Shown: positions 40,274 through 51,937 of the stretch, one piece after another | Layout of the letters: every line of letters starts with the position of its first letter | Numbering within the stretch: position 1 is the stretch's first letter | Origin: Adineta vaga | Taxonomy: Eukaryota > Rotifera | Length of the DNA stretch: 64,000 bases | Reading direction: 5' to 3' | Assembly: GCA_021613535.1 (NCBI GenBank) | Contig: CP075496.1 | Span: 1,736,001 to 1,800,000, forward strand | Program-made: the position numbers and the translations under genes | Notes under the pieces: generated by a model | What the model saw: only the letters and a program-made list of their open reading frames with translations | Database searches by the model: none | What the model was told of the DNA's origin: nothing

Positions 40274-43200
40274 TCACAGTTTTAATGCCCGTACATCATC
40301 ACTACGGAAGTCCGTTCTAAATAGAAGTAAATTATATTATTAATTGTAAGAAATATAGATATATTTTTACCTTAAACCAAGAATTTGTCGCACTTCCGAT
40401 GGTGTCAAACGCCAGGTAATCTTTCCGGATGTTGGATCCCAATAATCATTAATTTCCTTCAACTAAAACCACAAAAATCATCGATAAAAACATTTCTTTC
40501 TCATTTAAATTTACTTTTTCAAGTGTAAGTAATGTTGCAAATTGTGTCAGACGTTGAAATTTATCACGAATCGGAAGACTTGTTGCATTTGTTAAATATG
40601 TCATTAATGATCGAACTTCTTTATCGAATTGAAGACCTCCTAACTAAAACCATTCAAACAATAAGATAGTATTGATCAAATAATATGATCAATTAAACAT
40701 ACTCGATTAAATCCACATTTAAACAAAACTTTTTCCCAAATCGTCACAATCTCATTTGTTGACGCACTGATTAATCGATCAAAATTTCCTGAACTAATTG
40801 TAGTCTAAAACAAATGTTTAACATTATAGTATCATATATAAAAGCATCGAAAATGAATTACTTTAAATGGAGCAAATAATTGATCAATTTGTAGAATAAA
40901 ATTTTGTATAAATGGATCATTAGCTTCATATTGAGAAAATTCATCCTGAAAAATGAAGTTTTAATTAGAACAAAAAATATTGTCTCATTTTCGGTAATTA
41001 TGTTTTTCGTCGATTAAAGAATCCAGCAGAAAGGTCAAAGAAAAACTAGATATACCCCGAACCGAAACTGTTTGGGTGAGGGTGAAGATGTCAAGATTCA
41101 AACGATTATACTCTTGATACACATACATTCATACTCTGACCCACACCCTGTTTTTCTCACCTCAGATAATTTATGATTAATGGTTATATAAGCATCCATT
41201 AATGTCTTAATTCGTGGTTTAATCGCACTTGTACATAATTGTTGACAAGCAAATTCAATTAAATCTTTAAAACGATTTGCTATTGAATTAAATTCATTCA
41301 AACAAGTCTAGATGAATCAAAAGAAAATCATTGATTAAATAATTAAATTAAAAAAATTCTTACATCTAATTTCGTTTTACTATGTTCATTTAATAATAAA
41401 CTCTTTTTTAATTCTTCATCTAATAAGTTTTTCAATGTATGTAAATTTCCATAAGTTATTTCCACATTATCAAATGTTGATAAAAATGTTTGTTTTAATT
41501 TGTCAATATCACTACCTTGTAATTTACCTAATTGAATACTTGATTGAATAACTGTATATGCTTGAGATAAATCAAAGCCAGATGGATAACCAGATTTTAA
41601 TCGTGTATATAATTGTTCACGATAAACAGAATCAAGAATACTAACAGCATGATTTAACATCGCACAAATACCTTCTATATTCGAACTAGATGCTGAACGT
41701 CTAAATAAAATCAAGAAATAGACAGTTTTTTTTTCTGAATGTTTCAGTTAGATATAGTTTGATTAGCTCTAGAAGTCAGTTGAAGACTAGAATTCGAATT
41801 GATCTATAATCTTAATAACTTTCATCCTCCAAAAAACTGATATTTACTTGAGACATTTTCGTAGAATGAAAAATACATCATCAACCATATTAGACGAATC
41901 ATTTAGAATGGCTTTATAAATACTTTCACGCATGAAATAATCTTCGATTGTAATATACTGATTAATAAATGCATGTAATATTCGACTTAAACCAGATTGA
42001 TTAAGAAATCTTTCAATTTCTTTTAATTGCTGTAAACAATCGTCGGTTTTCGTGTTATCAACCAATGGAAAAGCGACTTCACAATCGGCATTTAATCGAC
42101 GACGAATAAAACGTAAATATGTTTCACAAGTTGCATTAATCAATGTAATTTCACCAAGAAATTCATCTAATTCTCGTGGATCAATCTTATCCGATGATGG
42201 TAAAGTTGTTTGTGTTAAACTTGTTGATGTATTCGAAAGTACTTGTTGTGTTAACGATGATGAATGTTGAATTCGACGATAGATCGTTTCAAATTGACGT
42301 TTAGATTTAAATGAACTAATTGCATGTTCAACTTGTACATCACATGCAGGTTGAAGCATAGAAACAAAGATAAATAGTTTTCCTGGACCTAATTAAATAT
42401 CGAAGAAGAGAAATATATCGTTGACATAACAAAAAAATTCTTTTTACCATAAAATGATTCAACAAGTGGTTGAAAAGTATCGATTTTTTCTGCAACATAA
42501 TCTAATAAACTTCTTAAATGATCTGCATAAAGAACAGGATAACGTTTGTTATTAAATGGTATTTCTGAAGTTTTTCTTAAGGATTCTTCTCCATAATCAT
42601 GAATTTCTGATGACAGATGTTTACAAAATTTTTCTAAACCAACTCGATCAAGTTTTAACAATGGAAAGATTTTAAAGTAACGCATAGCTTCGGGCAAATG
42701 ACCATTTTCAATGGCTTCATCAAATTTAATATTTACAATTACTTTTAATTTCTTCTCTGCGTCTTCAAGAGAACGTAATGCATGATGAAGACTACTTCCT
42801 GCAAAATCAATTTCTAAAATCAATTAAAAAAAAGTGAAGAAAAACGAACCTTCAGCTGGATCACTACTTAATTGAAGTGAAGCAGGATCAATATTTAAAT
42901 ATCGATGAATATGAGCAGCAGCCTGAGATAAGAAAATTTGCTATCGAAGTTTATTGATATGAATAGTGACTTACTTGTTCGTATTCTTCATCTTCTAGAG
43001 CTTTTTTAACTCCATCTGTACATTTTTTCAGATCAATTATATCATTTGCTCGTCGAAGACAAGCAACGACATGTCTCTAAATGATTTTGATTTGTATAAA
43101 ATTTGAAAATTTTCTTTTATTTACTTTTGTCACATCTAATTCTCGAACTTTTTTACTAATATTATCTGCTAATGCTGCGGTAAATGTAATTGTATTCGAT

Positions 43201-43496
43201 AGATTATGAGCATCTTGTGTAATTATTTGTAATGCTGGTCTAAATAAAAAAAACGTTTTCAATAGAAAGTTTCACCAATCTAGTATCTAAATCTACAAAC
43301 GCTAGATTTTTAATTGTAGTTATTTGTTTTTCAATTGAATCTTGATTGGAAAGTAAAACTGATAGTTCATCATTTAAAACTTTCTTCAATTAAACAAGAA
43401 AATCGATTTCTTTTTCAAATGAAATACAATTGATCTTACTTCACGTTTGTTCAATGTTTCTAATTCTTTTTCTAATTGATTAAAATCTGCCAACAT
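40274..43496 (-). CDS. COG4: Conserved oligomeric Golgi complex subunit 4
   Basis: Subunit of the COG tethering complex, which captures recycling vesicles at the Golgi and keeps glycosylation enzymes in place. Recognised along its whole length: [87 protein letters not shown]-type core (here [15 protein letters not shown]), [31 protein letters not shown]-like stretch, and the C-terminal [20 protein letters not shown]. Around twelve introns, mostly 50-70 nt, but one (about 40947-41162) is some 210 nt. About 780 residues expected. An in-frame Met at 43556 could extend the N-terminus by 20 residues. Head to head with GATD3 (192 bp between starts), so a shared promoter is likely. Confidence 0.93.
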
Positions 43497-43688
43497 TTTA
43501 TGTATGTATTCAAAAAGAATAAATGAATTTAAACATGACTGACACGTTTCATACATTTTTTTTCTTTTTTCACAGATTTTTTATTGGTTTGACTTTAACC
43601 AATGAAAGTATAGCATTACTTTCATTGGTTTTCTTAGATTATTTCTATCTATATTCATCTATTTATTTATTATAACGGAACTTTCGCA
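43497..43688. promoter_or_regulatory. Putative bidirectional promoter COG4/GATD3
   Basis: Only 192 bp separate the two divergent start codons. The interval is AT-rich and contains CCAAT-type sequence (ACCAATGAAAG near 43598). Inferred from geometry; no expression evidence. Confidence 0.5.
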
Positions 43689-44438
43689 ATGCTTCGAACG
43701 ACATTTAGACATCTTTCATCCAAACCAAGTTCATTAAGAAATGTAGCTGTTGTTCTCAGTGGTTGTGGAGTTTATGATGGAACTGAAATTCATGAAGCAT
43801 CGGCTTGTTTAGTTCATTTAAGTCGTCATAATGCATCTGTTCATATGTTTGCACCGAATAATGTACAAAAACATGTGATTAATCATTTAACTGGTGAACC
43901 AATGCCTGAAACACGAAATATTCTGGTTGAAAGTGCTCGAATTGCACGTGGTGGACAGAATATTTCATCTTTAGATAAACTTCAAGTTAATCAATTTCAA
44001 GCCATTGTTCTTCCGGGTGGTTTTGGTGCAGCGAAAAATCTTTCAACATTTGCTTTTGACGGAGAAAATATGACTGTTAATGAACAATTAGAAAAAATCT
44101 TAAAAGATTTTCTTCGTAGTCGAAAACCAATTGGTATGTGTTGTATTTCACCTGTTATTGCAGCAAAATTAATTCCTGGTGTTCAATTAACCTTGGGTAA
44201 AATGAAGAATTTGACTGATAATGAAACGAAAAATGTCTTTCCCTATTCGGGCGCGGTGATGAGTGCTAGACAAATGGGTGCTGAAACACAAGAATGTGAT
44301 ATCAATGAAATATGTGTTGATAATCATCATCGGCTTGTTACAACACCAGCATTTATGAAAAATGCACCATTTCATGAAGTTTTTGATGGTGTTGGACTTA
44401 TGATTGAAAAAGTTGTTGAGATGATTGGAAAGAAATAG
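43689..44438 (+). CDS. GATD3: ES1/GATD3-like DJ-1/PfpI-family mitochondrial protein
   Basis: Single exon, 249 residues. An N-terminal basic, Ser-rich leader (MLRTTFRHLSSKPSSLRN) fits a mitochondrial targeting peptide. The body is the ES1 branch of the class-I glutamine-amidotransferase-like fold: NVAVVLSGCGVYDGTEIHEA, VLPGGFGAAKNLSTFAF, the nucleophile elbow PIGMCCISPVIAA with the conserved Cys, and LVTTPAFM. Related bacterial proteins (ElbB) act as glyoxalases, and GATD3 has been linked to removal of glycation damage; the activity of this copy is inferred. First of three closely spaced same-strand genes. Confidence 0.92.
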   Translation: MLRTTFRHLSSKPSSLRNVAVVLSGCGVYDGTEIHEASACLVHLSRHNASVHMFAPNNVQKHVINHLTGEPMPETRNILVESARIARGGQNISSLDKLQVNQFQAIVLPGGFGAAKNLSTFAFDGENMTVNEQLEKILKDFLRSRKPIGMCCISPVIAAKLIPGVQLTLGKMKNLTDNETKNVFPYSGAVMSARQMGAETQECDINEICVDNHHRLVTTPAFMKNAPFHEVFDGVGLMIEKVVEMIGKK

Positions 44439-44490
44439 ATATTTTTAGATAGATTATGGACTTTACGTAGTTTTATTATTGTTTAATTTT

Positions 44491-44492
44491 AG
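44491..44492 (+). promoter_or_regulatory. Splice-acceptor-like AG before RAB5IF start
   Basis: TTTAATTTTAG lies 32 nt before the RAB5IF ATG, in a spacer of only 85 bp after the GATD3 stop. No AATAAA is present in the spacer. Compatible with a spliced-leader trans-splice site; it could also be the 3' end of a leader intron. Confidence 0.4.
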
Positions 44493-44523
44493 ATTATTCA
44501 TTATTGAGAATTAAGTTTTATTA

Positions 44524-45129
44524 ATGAGTTCATCAGCGGGAACAAGTGGAATGAATTCTCCGACATTATCACGAAATGCACCTCGATTAACAGCAACTTC
44601 ATCAGAACAATTAACAATGGCGTTTATTAAACGAGCACTTACACCAAAAGCAACATGGACACATAAGGTAAAAAGTAAATCTTCAATCTTTAATATAAAT
44701 ATATATGAAAAGTTTCGTTTTAGGAAGAATTTCTTGATGCCGTATATTGGCTTCGACAAGTGGTAAGTATCATTCTTGGTGTCATTCTTGGTATTTTATT
44801 GGTTAAAGGTTTTATGGGTATTCTTACGTAAGTACATTGATTTTAATGCTATGATAAACTATAAACAAACCAATCATTTTAGATTTGGTATAATTAGTTC
44901 CCTGATTGTTTTTTTCTATGCTACAAATATTCAAAATGTTGATGCAGAAGAATATGGTGGTATTTTAGAAATTATTAAAGAAGGTTTTATGACGGCGTTC
45001 GCAACGTTTCTTGTAAGATATTGATTATTATTTTTTAATGAGAAATTTCTATTTTTCTTTTTCTAGGTTTCATGGGTTGTACTCTATTCGGCATTTTATA
45101 CTCCAAAGTCGTCACTTCCATCCATGTAG
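44524..45129 (+). CDS. RAB5IF: RAB5IF/OPTI-like small membrane protein
   Basis: Three exons, about 146 residues after splicing. The core matches the vertebrate Rab5-interacting factor (C20orf24): [20 protein letters not shown], followed by a hydrophobic hairpin ([20 protein letters not shown]), then [20 protein letters not shown] and [12 protein letters not shown]. In vertebrates the protein is in the ER membrane as part of the multipass-translocon/GEL complex with TMCO1-type insertases and also affects respiratory-chain assembly. Introns at about 44669-44724 and 44829-44881. It lies 85 bp after GATD3 and 112 bp before PRPF6. Confidence 0.88.
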
Positions 45130-45228
45130 TCAGCAATACACTTTTCTTTTCACTTCATGTCTTAGATTTTCTTGTTGTTGTTGTTGTTCTTTAACAAAAG
45201 AAAAAAAATCTAGTTTCGTTTTTCTTTC

Positions 45229-45230
45229 AG
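45229..45230 (+). promoter_or_regulatory. Splice-acceptor-like AG before PRPF6 start
   Basis: A textbook acceptor, TTTCGTTTTTCTTTCAG, ends 11 nt before the PRPF6 ATG and within the 112-bp gap after the RAB5IF stop. No AATAAA separates the two genes. Candidate trans-splice site. Confidence 0.45.
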
Positions 45231-45241
45231 ATAGAATAGAA

Positions 45242-48200
45242 ATGGCAACAAAGAAACGAAATAAAGCATTTATGGGCATGGCTGCACCATTAGGTTATGT
45301 TCCTGGTCTTGGTCGTGGTGCAACAGGTTTCACAACACGATCCGATATTGGTCCAGCTCGAGAAACAGGTGATATTAGTGACGAACGACATGCCCCACCT
45401 ACTAAACGTCGAGATGAAGAAAATGATGATGACGATATCGATTTAAATGATTCAAATTTTGATGAAGAATTCGGTTATGGTGGAAGTTTATTTAAGGTAA
45501 AGAAAATAATAGGAAATGACAATGGAATCGTTTATTTTTTTCTTTTTCTAGAATGATCCATATGAAAAAGATGACGAAGAAGCTGATGAAATATACGAAT
45601 CGATTGATAAACGTATGGATGAAAAACGAAGGGAACGAAGGTAAAGATTTAGTTTTTTTTTCTCAACAAATAAAAATGAAATATTCTTTGTTGTTTCTAG
45701 AGAACGTCGATTTCAAGAAGAAGTTGAAAAATATCGTCAAGAACGACCGAAAATTCAGCAACAATTTAGTGATCTCAAAAGAAAATTAGCTGATGTAACA
45801 GTCGAAGAATGGATGAGTGTGCCAGAAGTTGGAGATGTAAGAAATAAACGTCAACGAAACCCAAGACAAGACAAGTAATTTAAAATCGATGAAAAAAAAC
45901 AATCATTTTTTCGATTAATCCTTGTTTATTTTTTTTATAGATTTACACCCGTACCCGATTCAGTTATTGCAAAAGCTGTTTCAGCAACTGAACAAACGAC
46001 TTCCATCGATGCACGAGAACAAAAATATGGAGGATTTACAACACCTATGGGAATGTCAACACCTTCAGAAGAAATTGAAATGGTTAAAATTGGCCAAGCA
46101 CGAAATACACTTATGAATATGAAATTGAAACAGGTAATAACAATAATTCATTTTTAGAAGAAAAAAGCTGAAAATTCTCAAACTTTTTTAGGCTTCCGAT
46201 ACTTATAGTGATCAGACAGTTGTTGATCCAAAAGGTTATCTAACCGATATGCAGTCCATGTTACCATCCTACGGTGGCGATATCAATGATGTTAAAAAAG
46301 CTCGATTATTATTAAAAAGTGTTCGAGAAACGAATCCATCTCATCCACCAGCATGGATTGCATCAGCACGTTTAGAAGAAGTTGTTGGTAAAGTTCAAGC
46401 AGCACGAAATTTAATTATGCGTGGAACAGAACATTGTCCAAAAAGTGAAGATATTTGGTTGGAAGCAGCACGTTTAATGCCACTTGATTTAGCACGTGGT
46501 GTTGTGACACATGCTGTTCGACATTTACCACAGTCAGTTAAAATTTGGATTAAAGCCGCTGATTTAGAACAAGAACCAAAAGCAAAGAAACAAGTTTTAA
46601 GACGTGCACTTGAACAAGTACCAAATTCTGTTCGATTATGGAAAGCAGCTGTAGAATTAGAAGAAGAAGAAGATGCAAGAATTATGCTTAGTAGAGCTGT
46701 TGAATGCTGTCCAGCATCAGTCGATGTAAGTAGAGATTTTCATTATTTTCTTTATTCATGAACAAACATTCGAGATAGTAAGTCCTTCCAAGATAATATA
46801 TGAACCTGAACAGATTAAGAAATTGGAAAGCTTTGAACTTATATACCTTCATAAATGATTTTTCTTGAGATCATATAGTATTTAATTGATATGCGAAACT
46901 ATAATTCATTAATGTATTATATATATGTTTTCTTTTAGTTATGGTTAGCATTAGCTCGTTTAGAAACTTATGAAAATGCACGACGCGTTCTTAACAAAGC
47001 TCGTGAACATATTCCAACTGATCGACAAATTTGGATAATGGCTGCAAAACTTGAAGAAGCAAATGGAAATAATGCTATGGTTGACCGTTTAATTGACAGA
47101 GGTTAGTGTTTTTTTTCTTCTTCTATCTTCACAAGTTTAATAACTTTTCTTTTAGCTGTGGCTTCATTAACTTCAAATATGGTTGAAATCAATCGTGAAC
47201 ATTGGATGAAAGATGCCGTCGAATGCGAAAAGGCCGGCTCTGTTATTACCGGTCAAGCATTAATTCGTACTGTTATTGGCATTAATATTGAAGAAGAAGA
47301 TCAGTTAACTACATGGATTGAAGATGCCCAATCTTGTCAAAGTGAAGGTGCATATGAATGTGCACGTGCTATCTTTACACATGCCCGTAAATTTCATTCA
47401 ACGAAAACATCCTTATGGTTAGAAGCAGCTGATTTTGAGAAGAAACATGGTACACGTGAACAATATGAAGAACTTTTGTCAGCTGCAGTTGTTAGTTGTC
47501 CAAAAACAGAAGTTTTATGGCTTATGTTAGCAAAAAGTAAATGGTTAGCTGGAAATGTTCCAGTCGCAAGAGACACATTATCAGCTGGGTTTCAGGTAAG
47601 AGACATTTTTTTTGTTCGACTACAAAATCTAGTTTTCTTCTCTCGAAATATTTAGGCAAATCCAAATTCTGAAGAAATTTGGCTTGCAGCTGTTAAACTT
47701 GAATCGGAAAATAATGAATATAAAAAAGCAATTGGTTTGTTGAAAAAAGCTCGGCAGTAAGTATCTTAAGTTTTTTTTTTCTGTTTTGTCTGCAACAGTT
47801 TTTTGTTGTTTTCTTCTAGAAATGCACCCACAGCTCGTGTTTATATGAAATCAGTTCGTTTAAATTGGTGTTTAAATGATATTCCTGCAGCAACAGAATT
47901 ACTCGCCGAAGCATTGAAATCCTACGGAGATTTTCCGAAATTATGGATGATGAAAGGACAAATATTTGCACAACAAGGTTCTACTGGTTTTGAACCGGCT
48001 CGTGAAGCTTATTTAGAAGGAATAAAACGATGTCCAACAAGTATACCATTATGGTTACTTTTAGTTCATTTGGAAATGGAACATGGACAATTAATTAAAG
48101 CTCGAGCTAATTTAGAAAAAGCTCGTTTACGAAATCCAATGACACCAGAACTTTGGTTAGCTAGTGTTCGCCTGGAAGTTAGTGCTGGAAATATTCAACA

Positions 48201-48942
48201 GGCGAAAGTTATGCTTGCACGCGGTAAGTTATCTCAAGCAATCTTTAGTATTTTATTTAAGATTCTATACGAAATTCGTTTGTTTTTGTTCAATTTACCT
48301 TCGATGAGAGATCGTCAAATAGAAGAAAAACTAAATTCTGGACTCAGTTCTCTTGGAAATAAGAGCTCATATATTGAGAAGTATCATATCTCGTCTTTAT
48401 CTTGAGAATTATGATAAAATACAATACTTGTCTCTCATATAGGCGATATTTTTCTTCAATTTGACGATCATTGAATAATTCTATGTAGAAACTGCTATTA
48501 TCTTGAACTTTCTATTTTCACAGGTATGCAAGAATGTCCGGCTGCAGGTATTCTTTGGGCTGAAGCAATATTTATGGACAGTCGTCCTCAACGTAAATCA
48601 AAGAGTGTCGATGCTCTGAAAAAATGTGAACACGATCCACACGTCCTCATGGCTGTCTCGAAATTATTTTGGTCTGAACGTCGTATTGATAGAGCACGTG
48701 AATGGTTCAATCGTACGATTAAACTCGAAACAGATATAGGTGATTGTTGGGCAGCTTTCTATAAATTTGAATTAATGCATGGAACGGAACAACAACAAGC
48801 TGATGTAAAACAAAAATGTATTAGTTTTGAACCACGACATGGTGAATTATGGTGTCGAATCGCCAAAGATGTTCGCAATTGGAAATTGAAAACAGGAGAT
48901 ATTCTCGAATTATGTGCAGCTGAAATGCCTGTAGCTGATTAA
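45242..48942 (+). CDS. PRPF6: Pre-mRNA-processing factor 6 (U5 snRNP 102 kDa)
   Basis: Tri-snRNP bridging protein needed for spliceosome assembly; nuclear. The N-terminus is nearly diagnostic: [20 protein letters not shown], then a Glu/Asp stretch, [20 protein letters not shown] and an [18 protein letters not shown] helix (PRP1 N-terminal domain). Next [28 protein letters not shown], then HAT/TPR-type repeats: [65 protein letters not shown] and so on to the C-terminal [10 protein letters not shown] and [20 protein letters not shown]. About nine introns, two of them unusually long (46726-46938, 48224-48522). About 930 residues. AATAAA at 48987-48992. Confidence 0.95.
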
Positions 48943-49528
48943 AAATTGTTCTTTAATTTATGTTTGTGCTTTGTCTATAATGAAAAAATAAATAAGAGAA
49001 CGAGATAAAATTTCATCGATTATTATTACTAAGCATTCATCGACTACTTTTTATCTAGTCTAAAGCATTGTCGTTTATGTACTATGCATATGTCATGTCA
49101 TGTAAATGCTTAAGATCAAGTTTGCACCGATGCATCTGATACAAATTCAGATTTTAATTATTCATTCGATTTAATCATCAAAACCTTGATTTTTTTTTCT
49201 CACCTACACAAATGAGTTACATAAACGTATAGGAAAAAATATTCTTAACAAGGTCATTCATTTCAAACGAAAAGTTTTAAATGTTCCGTTCAGGGTCATT
49301 TCGTTGCTGTATTTCTAAATCACCTTCATATCAGTTCAAAGAATAGTTACAAGAAAATGAAGAAATCAATCGCATGCGTACATACACACACACACACAAA
49401 CAAAGACATACGTGAACGAAAGAGAGATGACAGAAAAAGAACAAAATATGAACGAGAGTTCGACTTTTTTTTACAATGGTAATCTGCCTAAGAATAAAGT
49501 TCGGTGAAGTAAATGAAGTTTTGAATAT
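48943..49528. other. Spacer between PRPF6 and LC8
   Basis: Convergent 3' region with the PRPF6 polyA signal at 48987-48992, a (CA)n run near 49383-49399 and otherwise AT-rich DNA. No gene recognised. Confidence 0.5.
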
Positions 49529-49916
<388 letters not shown>

Positions 49917-50932
49917 GGTTGGAGTTTCTATTTAACAAAAAAAAAAGAAGAAAAAGGACAAATTTTGTTATGATGATCAATGAGCATAAATGTATGTTAA
50001 CTCACTCTGAATTACGAAGACGACGACGATGAGTGAAGCACAAATGAATGGACGCTCTATTTATATAAGTAACGGTGAGAGAACGAGAGAGAGAGAGAAA
50101 CCTAATATCTTTTCGTGCAATCGTATGCTCTCGCAGCGAGAAAGAGAGAAGAATAGACGAACAACCTTTTACACAACAAGCTATGGAATAGGACAAACTA
50201 GCTTTACATATATGCTATTGAGGCAATGGTTGCTAAGCAATGCAACCATGTTCTTGCTATAGGGAAGCGCGAACAAACGAAATCGTACGCGCGTTAGTGA
50301 ATGTAGATGGCGACACATATTGACAACAATAAGCTTTCAAAAAATATCACTTGTTGATTATTTATCTATTTTTAATATCATTAAAGATCGATCAAACAAA
50401 AAATCCATGAAAATGTTTTGACGACAGAGTACGTCCGTTTCTTTTCTTCGATTGCTGACAATCTATCAATAAATTTACATACTAAATAGAAATATGTACT
50501 CAAATCAATTACTTTCATTTCTATGAATTGTATGAGTTTTAATTTGAAGAAAAGAAGCAAATAAACAAAAAATATTATCTGAAATAGCAAGGACATTTAA
50601 TTTCTGTTCTGTTTAAACAATTCTGTTGTTAAAAAAAAAGATGATCGTTAAGTGCACATCGTTTGCATTCATGTCAAAGATGGTTTAATTGTTCATCTTT
50701 GATATATTACAACATCTGCTACGGAAAATACCAATTAATTTATCTTAATTATTTATTTTTTCTTGACAACAAAACTTATTGTGATTGCTCTTATGACATG
50801 TATCAACTTATGAATGAATCTTCTTTTAGTAAGAGCACGATTTTGGATAATATTCAAAAAAATCAAGGCTAAGATGCCGTTCAATTTATTCTATGTCAAC
50901 AATACAGTACATGAAGATTCACTCGTATGTTT
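49917..50932. other. Spacer between LC8 and 7TM receptor
   Basis: Contains a GAGAGAGA purine run (50068-50099) and AT-rich DNA. Short open frames here (50029-50262, 50663-50872) lack any motif or codon pattern. No gene supported. Confidence 0.45.
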
Positions 50933-51937
50933 TCATTGACATTTAAGTTGACGAATAGACAAATTAACTAGACGGATGAATGTTTGTCGAAATAGGGTGC
51001 CATTAAGTGTGTAAATATAAAATGAAATTCCATTGCCAACATATGTTAATGAAAAATTGAAATTTACAATAAAATTTTCAATTGCAAGACGCAATGGACT
51101 TTTATCGACATCAATAGTAAATGTTAAATAGAATTGATGCATTGCTTGTGGTACGGAACAAATTGTTAGAAGGCAAACTTGCAAAAGAAGCATAACAGTG
51201 AGAGAATTTTCACGACGTCGAATACTTTTTCTTCGTGTTCTACTTGCTCGACTTACCTTCGAAACAGCAGAAATTTTAAGTATAACTGGTCGAATTGCTT
51301 GTTGAGATCGATTGATATTTCGAATCATAAGAAGTCCAAAAATCAGCATAAGAATTGATGGAATCGCTACAGTTGAACTGGCATAAACAATATCATTAAA
51401 TATGCGACAACTATCAGATTTACCATAGCATTTTAAAGGTGCACGAGTAACATTAGCATCGTAACAAAATAATGCTTCTGCCCAAAGAATACATGATAAT
51501 AAATAGATAATTAGAATACTTTTGTAGGCAATTTTACATGAACTAAAACGACGGTTATGAACTCTCCTATTGCTTGATAACCATCGATCTATAGTAGCAA
51601 ATACAAGTAACCAAGCTGATATGGTTCGAAAGAAATATAGAAGGAAAATACGTAATTTACAAAACCAAGAACTAGTACTTGTCGGATCTGTTACTATCCA
51701 TCCAGCTATGATACGTGATGGAAGACCGATAAGAAGAATTCCAAGACTAGCGATAGATGAAGCAAGAAAATAGAGTACACACGGATTTTTACGTAAAATT
51801 GGTTGAGACAATACGATAATATTTAATAAACTTCCGATTGTTCCAAAAAGAAAAACGAATAGTGTTATATAACGATTGAGGAGAGAAGAGATATTATTCA
51901 GTAAAGCGATTTGAACGGTATCAGTAGAATTGGACAT
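50933..51937 (-). CDS. Rhodopsin-like 7TM receptor, orphan
   Basis: Intronless, 334 residues. N-terminal Asn sequons (NST, NIS), then TM1 ITLFVFLFGTIGSLLNIIVL, TM2 CVLYFLASSIASLGILLIGL, TM3 FFRTISAWLLVFATIDRW (DRW in place of DRY), TM4 SILIIYLLSCILWAEALFC, an extracellular CYDAN...C loop, TM5 VAIPSILMLIFGLLMI, a basic third loop (SRASRTRRKSIRRREN), TM6 LTVMLLLQVCLLTICSVPQA and TM7 NFSLTYVGNGISFYIYTLNG with GNGISFYIY replacing NPxxY. The LN in TM1 and Cys in TM3/ECL2 are kept. This style of receptor resembles FMRFamide/neuropeptide-type orphans; ligand unknown. Lack of introns suggests retroposed ancestry or an intronless family. Confidence 0.85.
   Translation of the reverse strand: MSNSTDTVQIALLNNISSLLNRYITLFVFLFGTIGSLLNIIVLSQPILRKNPCVLYFLASSIASLGILLIGLPSRIIAGWIVTDPTSTSSWFCKLRIFLLYFFRTISAWLLVFATIDRWLSSNRRVHNRRFSSCKIAYKSILIIYLLSCILWAEALFCYDANVTRAPLKCYGKSDSCRIFNDIVYASSTVAIPSILMLIFGLLMIRNINRSQQAIRPVILKISAVSKVSRASRTRRKSIRRRENSLTVMLLLQVCLLTICSVPQAMHQFYLTFTIDVDKSPLRLAIENFIVNFNFSLTYVGNGISFYIYTLNGTLFRQTFIRLVNLSIRQLKCQ

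Noticed and set aside
50029-50262. 77-codon plus-strand frame rich in Arg/Glu
   Set aside because: Product of a GAGA purine run in the LC8 upstream region, with no motif.
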